From positions 7,440,001-7,504,000 of the forward strand of contig CAJFCV020000003.1 of assembly GCA_904066235.2 (NCBI GenBank): DNA of 64,000 bases, written 5' to 3'. This stretch comes from Bursaphelenchus xylophilus (Eukaryota; Nematoda; Chromadorea; Rhabditida; Aphelenchoididae). The notes beneath the pieces were generated by a model. It had not been told where the DNA came from and did no database searches. It saw only the letters and a program-made list of their open reading frames with translations. Positions within the stretch are counted from its first letter, which is position 1, and every line of letters starts with the position of its first letter. Shown here in pieces: positions 58,204-64,000 of this stretch. The position numbers were made by a program, and so were the translations under genes.

Positions 58204-61200
58204 ATGTAGAATCCGAAGCCATCCAAACCGTGAATTAAAATAATTTCAACCTTGAAGCGAATGAACTGCCATTTTTGTCGCTTTTTTCTCAGGTTTTGCG
58301 TATACTCTTGATAATTTTCCTCTCTCATTTACAACCAAAAAATATTTGAAAAAAGCGAAAAAAGTCAAATCAAATCTATGAATGTCACTTATCACAAACT
58401 ATTCTTCTAATCTTGTCTCTGTAAATTGTTAAAATTCTATGCTTTCAACGATGTGTTTTCATATTGTTATTCTGAGTTTAATTCTTGTTTTCTTTCTTGT
58501 CATCTTTTACATTCATAGGCTGTTTTAGCGAGGTTTTATGTTGGATAAATTGAATTTATTTCCTGTAGACGATTTTTGGCATTTTTAAAATTCTGTATAG
58601 TTGATGATGAAAAGACAATTTCAGGACGCCGAAAACGGTATATTAATTAAAGAAAGTGTGTGGAATACGTGATGCTTTACGAAAGAGCCACGTGCTTATT
58701 TCGTAAAAGTGAATCACGTTTCCGTCGACAAATAAAACGTCAAGGAACCCTTATCTCTTACGAACCTCCTTGAAAATTGACCTTTTTATATTCAAATAAT
58801 CGATTCGCTCCTTTTTTATCAGAAATACGATTCGAAAAGTGGGGAGTAAAGATAAAAAGAAAGCAAAGAAGTTGAAGGTTTTTACAATAAAAAGGAAAAC
58901 GCTGTGATAGGGTCCGAGAACAGACTTAGAAAGGCCTTTAAACTAACCGAATATTAAGCGCTTTCCATTAAAACACGTTGCCTTCCGGATACGCGTGCAT
59001 TCTTCTGGTTGATTCTTGGCGGGGTTTTTGTTGTCCGTTATCTTTTCGGCTTAAAAATCGCTGAAATTGTAAACACTTTTTACATTCCTTTTTGCTTGCT
59101 AAGCAGTTTCGCGATGTCCTTTTACTATCATTATTGAGACTTTTTTCTATTTTTTAAGGGTGTTTTCTACATTGTGTTTTATTTATATTCAAGTTTCCGA
59201 TCAATATTTTTGTTGTTTACACCTTTTTACACTCCAATTGATTATCGTTTTCCAATGCTCTGATATCTATTTTGCATCTTTGAATGTATTCGTGGCCTTG
59301 GATCGTAATCTTTACCCTTATTTTTTTGCATTTGTTTCAATTTGGATGTTGTTGATATTACATATTCTAGAAGGTTGTTTTGGGTTTTGTGTTTATACCT
59401 TATTTTGTTTTCCGTGGACTATGATTGGGATGGCTCTCTGCAGTGTCATTTGGGAGAGATCGGCGCTCCTTTTGCAACAAAGTTTCTTTTTATTAAGAAG
59501 AATTAATGTTGCTTTGATCGTTGTACCTTGATTATGGAATTGTGGGTGTATATTTTTAATTTGGATGGGCGTTAAAAAGCAAATTTATAGAGGAATTTAT
59601 TAACATTTCTTATTACCATTTAAGGGCATTGGAATATCTTCCTAGTAAGTTAGCAGATCGTTTTTCGGAAGTCTCAGCAGCGCTGACTTTGTCCGCAATC
59701 TTTTACGTTTGCGTTCACAGATCCAAAACGATGATTGCATATAAGACCAATCAGAGGTAATTTACACCCTGTAGTCAACCAAATGCCGAGCCAAAGAGTT
59801 AATTTGACAGGCGAATATTCAAAAATACTTTCCATTAAACAATTCCTGATTTCTCATTTTTTTAGTAACTTTAAGTTCAAAGTTACTAGCTGTACTTTTG
59901 ACGTTTTACCATGTGACTTATATCAATTAAGAATCAACTGAAGTTTGTAAAAAAGTGTTGGGGTTTGGGCAGAAGCATGCTTTCAGTGATTTGTCCAAAG
60001 TCCACAATTAATGTTTTAAATTCGATTAACTGGTTACGGGCGCGATTAGCAAAAAACTGTGGTTTTTTTACTGTTTTGAGGTTTCTATCTACATATTTAA
60101 GGCATCGAAAGGAGTGAAAGTCTACATAACCGATAGAAGCCTAAACAAAAATAAAATTAGAATTTGCCTCTCTAAAATTAGTTTTAGTCATCATTAATGC
60201 TGATGGTTCTATAGCACGTTGAATAACAATTACCGCTTACATGTTACCGTCCATGATCTTCCGCCTTGATTTACCCTAAGTTTAAATTTTATTACTCTCA
60301 TCTTTCCGCACCGACCACGTTTTTACAATGGACTTTATCGGTTATCAATCCCTAATTACGCAATAAAATCTACCTCCTATGTTGAAAAAAAAAATTAATT
60401 TCGCTTGCCATATATGGAGTCTCATCGTTTTTATCATTTTCTCCAGCGCGTTTTCTGATTGACACACCGGATTGACATCTTTAAAAGGGAAAGTGGAAAA
60501 TTTGTTCCGGAGATATAAATTTAGGCGCGATAAGATCATTGAGTTCCAATTTTGAATAGTAACTTGAACTTTTAATTAATACCGATGTTACTCGCATATG
60601 TATTTACGTACTGGGCGACCGATAATCTTGCGTTTTATTGATCAACAACATCGTTTTCTGGAAAGTTGAGTGCGCCATCTCTCTCTCACGGGGATAGTTT
60701 CTGACGATGTTTTGTGTTTATTTACACCATCATCACATTTGGAGTTGTTGCAAACTTATCTCTTCTCCCTAAGAATTTCTCTCCAAATGTGCTGAAATTT
60801 GGTCTCTGGGTCCCTCAGTGATTGATTCTTTAAGAAATTACTGTAAACGCAAGCATTGTGCCTGCAGCTAAACAATTACAAACCACTTTTAGTATGACAT
60901 AGGTACTTTATTTAGACCAGTTTGTCGTATCTCAATTTTTATTATAACGCGATGTAGACTTTCTAGAACTTTTTCAAAGAAAAGCTGGCGAACTATAATA
61001 TAATAATTCGTCGGAAAGATTTACTGATTGTAAACGAAGCTCTTTAAAATTGTGAGCATGATTTCTACAAGGGTTAGCCTCTTGCAAAGCAATGAATCTG
61101 AGAATTGCAACATACATCCCAAAAATAGCTACAACAACGTACTGCACCATTCTAACCAAGTAGTTTGCATATTTATGAAACTAGCCAAGGCCAGCTAACA

Positions 61201-63733
61201 ATTGTAAGATCGGCATTGAAGGTCAGAGACTACCAGTTCTCTAAACTTAGCCTTCCCCATTTTTAAACTTCTTGAAACTGATAATTATAATAATAGTTCC
61301 TCGCTGACTTTTCTTCCTTGAAAACAACTTTTTCTTATTTTTATGCAATCATCCACACCTATTTATTGGAATTTCCTTTACACCTAATTATTACAACTTA
61401 TTTCCTTCACTTTTTACGAGAGATGACCATTGAACCTTGAAGTTATCTAAATAAGCCGGGGTTTTGTCTGAAATTATTTTTTGAGAGCCGTCTAAACTCT
61501 TTTAAGCAGAACATAATCTGTAAATTCACTATGATCACGGAGGTGAACTTTTTGGGGAGTCATAATTCCGTTATCACGGTAAGCCAAAAAAACAACTGAA
61601 ATCGGGTATTTTTAGATAAAAGAAAAGAATAAAATACGATAGGAGTCTTTACGTATTAACTCGCGGGAGGTAGAGGATTACAGTGAAATTTGGGTACCGA
61701 TAAGAAAGATGGATGCTGGGATTACAACAAAAGATATGAGTTGAGAGGCTGGGAATGTGTTGGGGAAATGGTTCTACTCATATGGAAGAAGGGACGAGGC
61801 AACGGAACACATTTCAATTAAAACACATTCAATAACGAAAAAGAAATTCTTGTAATTCTTTCTTTTTTAGATTAGACTTCCTGTGGGGCATCCCAGAGGG
61901 TCGGAAGTGATTCGAATGGATTGGTATCGTCATCCTAAGAAACTAAATTTTTGAAAAAAGTTGTCGACAAAGTAAATTGTTTAGGATGACAATACGAATC
62001 CACGCAAATATTCCCGATCCTCTGGGGTTCCTAGTTTTTTGATACAAAATTTGCGTGAAAAAATATGTATAGGATGCATACAATAAGCCAATCTAAAAAA
62101 AATAAAACAAAAATTCCGGAAAATATATTTGCCACTTGCCACCTCTATTCTGCGGTTGCCCGATTCTCGCTTTGTTTTAACACCTTTGATGATTTAAGAA
62201 AGCTAGATGAAACATGTTTTTGAGCGGGGAATTGTCCGTCAAACTTGCCCCTTGTGGCTGATATTGTGTCTATATTGCAGATATCGCCCAGAGAGTACGT
62301 AGCATTCGCTTCGAGTGGCGCTGTCGACATTTTATGGCTCCATACTCCTCAAACTGAACCGTAGATTAAGGCCGGGGTTTAGAATCACAGGAAGAGACCA
62401 ACTGAGGGACCTGATACATACTTTGCCAAAATCACGGGTGTTCGACCAATCTTATATATTCATTAGAAGATCCTTGCTCCCCAAAATGTTTTTAAAATAC
62501 CCGCTTTCATAAGCCAGCAAGGAGACTTTACTATCGGTTGTAGACAACCTAATTTTAAATTATCGTTAGCTGGTGGTCTGTTCCACCAAAAAATCACCAT
62601 GATTCTCCCTAGCGTCACCGCTTACAACAGTTTTTTTCGTCTGCATCTCTTTTGAGAGCTACTTCTTCTTGTGTGGCCTGGGTTTGCAGTTTCCATAAAT
62701 CAATCATAATTTAAGAGTACATTTAAACAACTGCAGATCGCGCTTTTTTTGCGTTGCAACTAAAAGAAAAGGCAGACAGGCAATGCACTATTAAGACTTG
62801 TATGCGTAAAAAATTATCGTATAACGGACGACTTCTTCGATAAGGCTTTAACAAACATCTACTGTAAGTCTATAGTACAAGAATCCTGTAAACAAGCTTT
62901 CAGTAAGTGGTATTGTACTTTTTGCAAAGTAATTCTTCTGGTTTCAAAGACAGTGAAAGGACAAAACTAATAATTCCAAAATTACAAGTACAGCAGCAAC
63001 TCAAATTCAATGTTAATATGCATCCGGAGACAGACTTGTGTTGTTGTAAGTGGGGTGTTTAGTTAACTTCACTGTTCTTCATATGTATTTGGTGCCCCAG
63101 ATACGAAAGAACGTGCTTTGATCTCGACTCCAAACGCTAGAGAACTCTGATGACGATCTTATTAGAATGAGCGGGAACGAACTGTTTACCAATGCTTAGT
63201 CAGTATCATGAGCAAGTTTTTGGAGTGTTCAATGATGACCAGTACTCTGAAATTAGTTCTGCAAGTCTTATGGAGTACTTTACGTTTTAATACAACTTGG
63301 ATTATATCTCGGTTACAGTCTTAAAATAGTAATTGTAAGGTCAGGGACGTCCTTATCATCCTGATTGCACTTTTATGTCATCCCCGAATTCCAAACGCTT
63401 GCGTGGTAGGCCAACGTTGAGTGCACGTGGACGATAGTTTTCTTGTATTATCTTTGCCTCGGGCACTCTCTTGAAACATGACCCAATGATATTTCTCTGA
63501 AACCTCTTTCATTAACGTCTTTGCGAAGGATAGAAGAGTTGATGCAACGTTATCTGAGACTGTTGCATTTATCTATTTCCAAACATGTTTCTCCCCGGCC
63601 GGCTTTTCACATGAATTCGCATTGAGCTGGTTTGATGCTCAATTATCATTATTTTTAATTCTCGTTCTTCATAAAAAACAAACACATCGTCCATTCTTGT
63701 AGAGGCGGTAGTCCAATGCTTTGCAAATAAACG
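58204..63733. other. Long intergenic region
   Basis: About 5.5 kb with no supportable gene. A 123-codon hydrophobic plus-strand frame at 59160-59531 lies in T-rich sequence and is probably compositional. A small inverted repeat lies at 61883-62034. The right end presumably carries the promoter of the gene beginning at 63734. Confidence 0.45.
61883..62034. repeat. Imperfect hairpin, arms about 60 bp
   Basis: The left arm (about 61883-61946, with CCCAGAGGGTCGG and TCATCCTAAG) and the right arm (about 61974-62034, reversed CCCAGAGGATCGGG and TCATCCTAAA) are reverse complements with several mismatches, around a loop of about 27 nt. It may be a small foldback transposon or a hairpin RNA locus. 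Confidence 0.7.
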
Positions 63734-64000
63734 ATGAAGTCGAACTCGATGTCAGAAGGCGGGGATCTCTTCAACAACGATCCCTTCTTGTCGCTGGATA
63801 CAGATCTGGACGATGTTAGCGGTAAGGATTCTCAGTAATAATATCTTATATGACAGTTTGATACTTTTGTGTGATGTGTAGTTTGAAATCATAATTGATG
63901 GCATTTATTTTTCAGAAGTTATCAAGAACATCACCACGGAATCTAGAGGCTTATTCGATGGAAGTCGAACACCATCTCCTCAATATATGAGGGACACTGA
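63734..64000 (+). CDS. 5' end of a gene running off the window (acidic N-terminus)
   Basis: Exon 1 (63734-63821) begins ATGAAGTCGAAC and ends at GTAAGG. Exon 2 starts at 63916 after TTTTTCAG and is open to the window edge. The joined frame (phase 1) encodes at least 57 residues. The start is acidic and hydrophobic (DLFNNDPFLSLDTDLDDV), followed by EVIKNITTES and a proline-directed SRTPSPQY. Mixed acidic/hydrophobic N-termini of this kind occur in transcription activators, but too little is present to name a family. Confidence 0.7.

Noticed and set aside
59160..59531. 123-codon hydrophobic frame that could suggest a membrane protein
   Set aside because: The region is T-rich, which by itself gives Phe/Leu-rich translations; there are no splice sites or polar loops typical of a receptor.
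1..64000. CRISPR arrays, bacterial operons, ribosome-binding sites or riboswitches
   Set aside because: Spliceosomal introns, AATAAA signals and animal gene families show that this is eukaryotic DNA; no direct-repeat array with regular spacers was seen.

Overview
This window is nuclear DNA from a nematode. Coding exons are short and separated by introns with GTAAG donors and TTTCAG-type acceptors. Several start codons lie a few bases after an acceptor-like AG, as expected for spliced-leader trans-splicing. One gene encodes a seven-helix receptor of the nematode Sra/Sre type. The non-coding DNA is AT-rich and full of short DNA transposons. Gene names below come from reading the spliced protein by eye; no database search was possible.

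Layout. Positions 1-22,470 are gene-poor. They hold one small secreted-protein gene (2882-5073) and many non-autonomous transposons: a double-hairpin element at 8.5-9.4 kb, small TA-flanked elements at 11.4 and 15.4 kb, a nested pair at 15.6-17.4 kb, and a Tc1/mariner-type element at 17.8-19.0 kb. From 22,474 to 29,832 two minus-strand genes encode the ER mannosyltransferase ALG1 (8 exons) and a KDM7/PHF8-type JmjC histone demethylase (10 exons). Three small transposons lie between them. From 31.5 to 33.9 kb there are two cystatins (cysteine-protease inhibitors) and a third cystatin-like remnant on the plus strand. From 37 to 46 kb the plus strand carries a KCTD2/5/17-type BTB adaptor, a Sre-like chemoreceptor and a HHEX/PHA-2 homeobox gene. 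A mariner-type element sits at 49.5-50.7 kb. Then come a type II membrane protein with a cysteine-rich ectodomain (52.1-53.3 kb), a disordered protein of unknown function (56.5-58.2 kb) and the first two exons of a gene running off the right edge (63.7 kb).

Most of the genes are unrelated housekeeping or developmental genes. The only evident functional cluster is the cystatin group. The most unusual structure is a family of TAA-flanked inverted-repeat elements, two copies at 15.6-17.4 kb and 25.1-25.7 kb. Each carries a tRNA-derived segment with RNA polymerase III A-box and B-box sequences and a T-run. One copy has been split by a TTAA-flanked element that is itself a palindrome with arms of about 550 bp.
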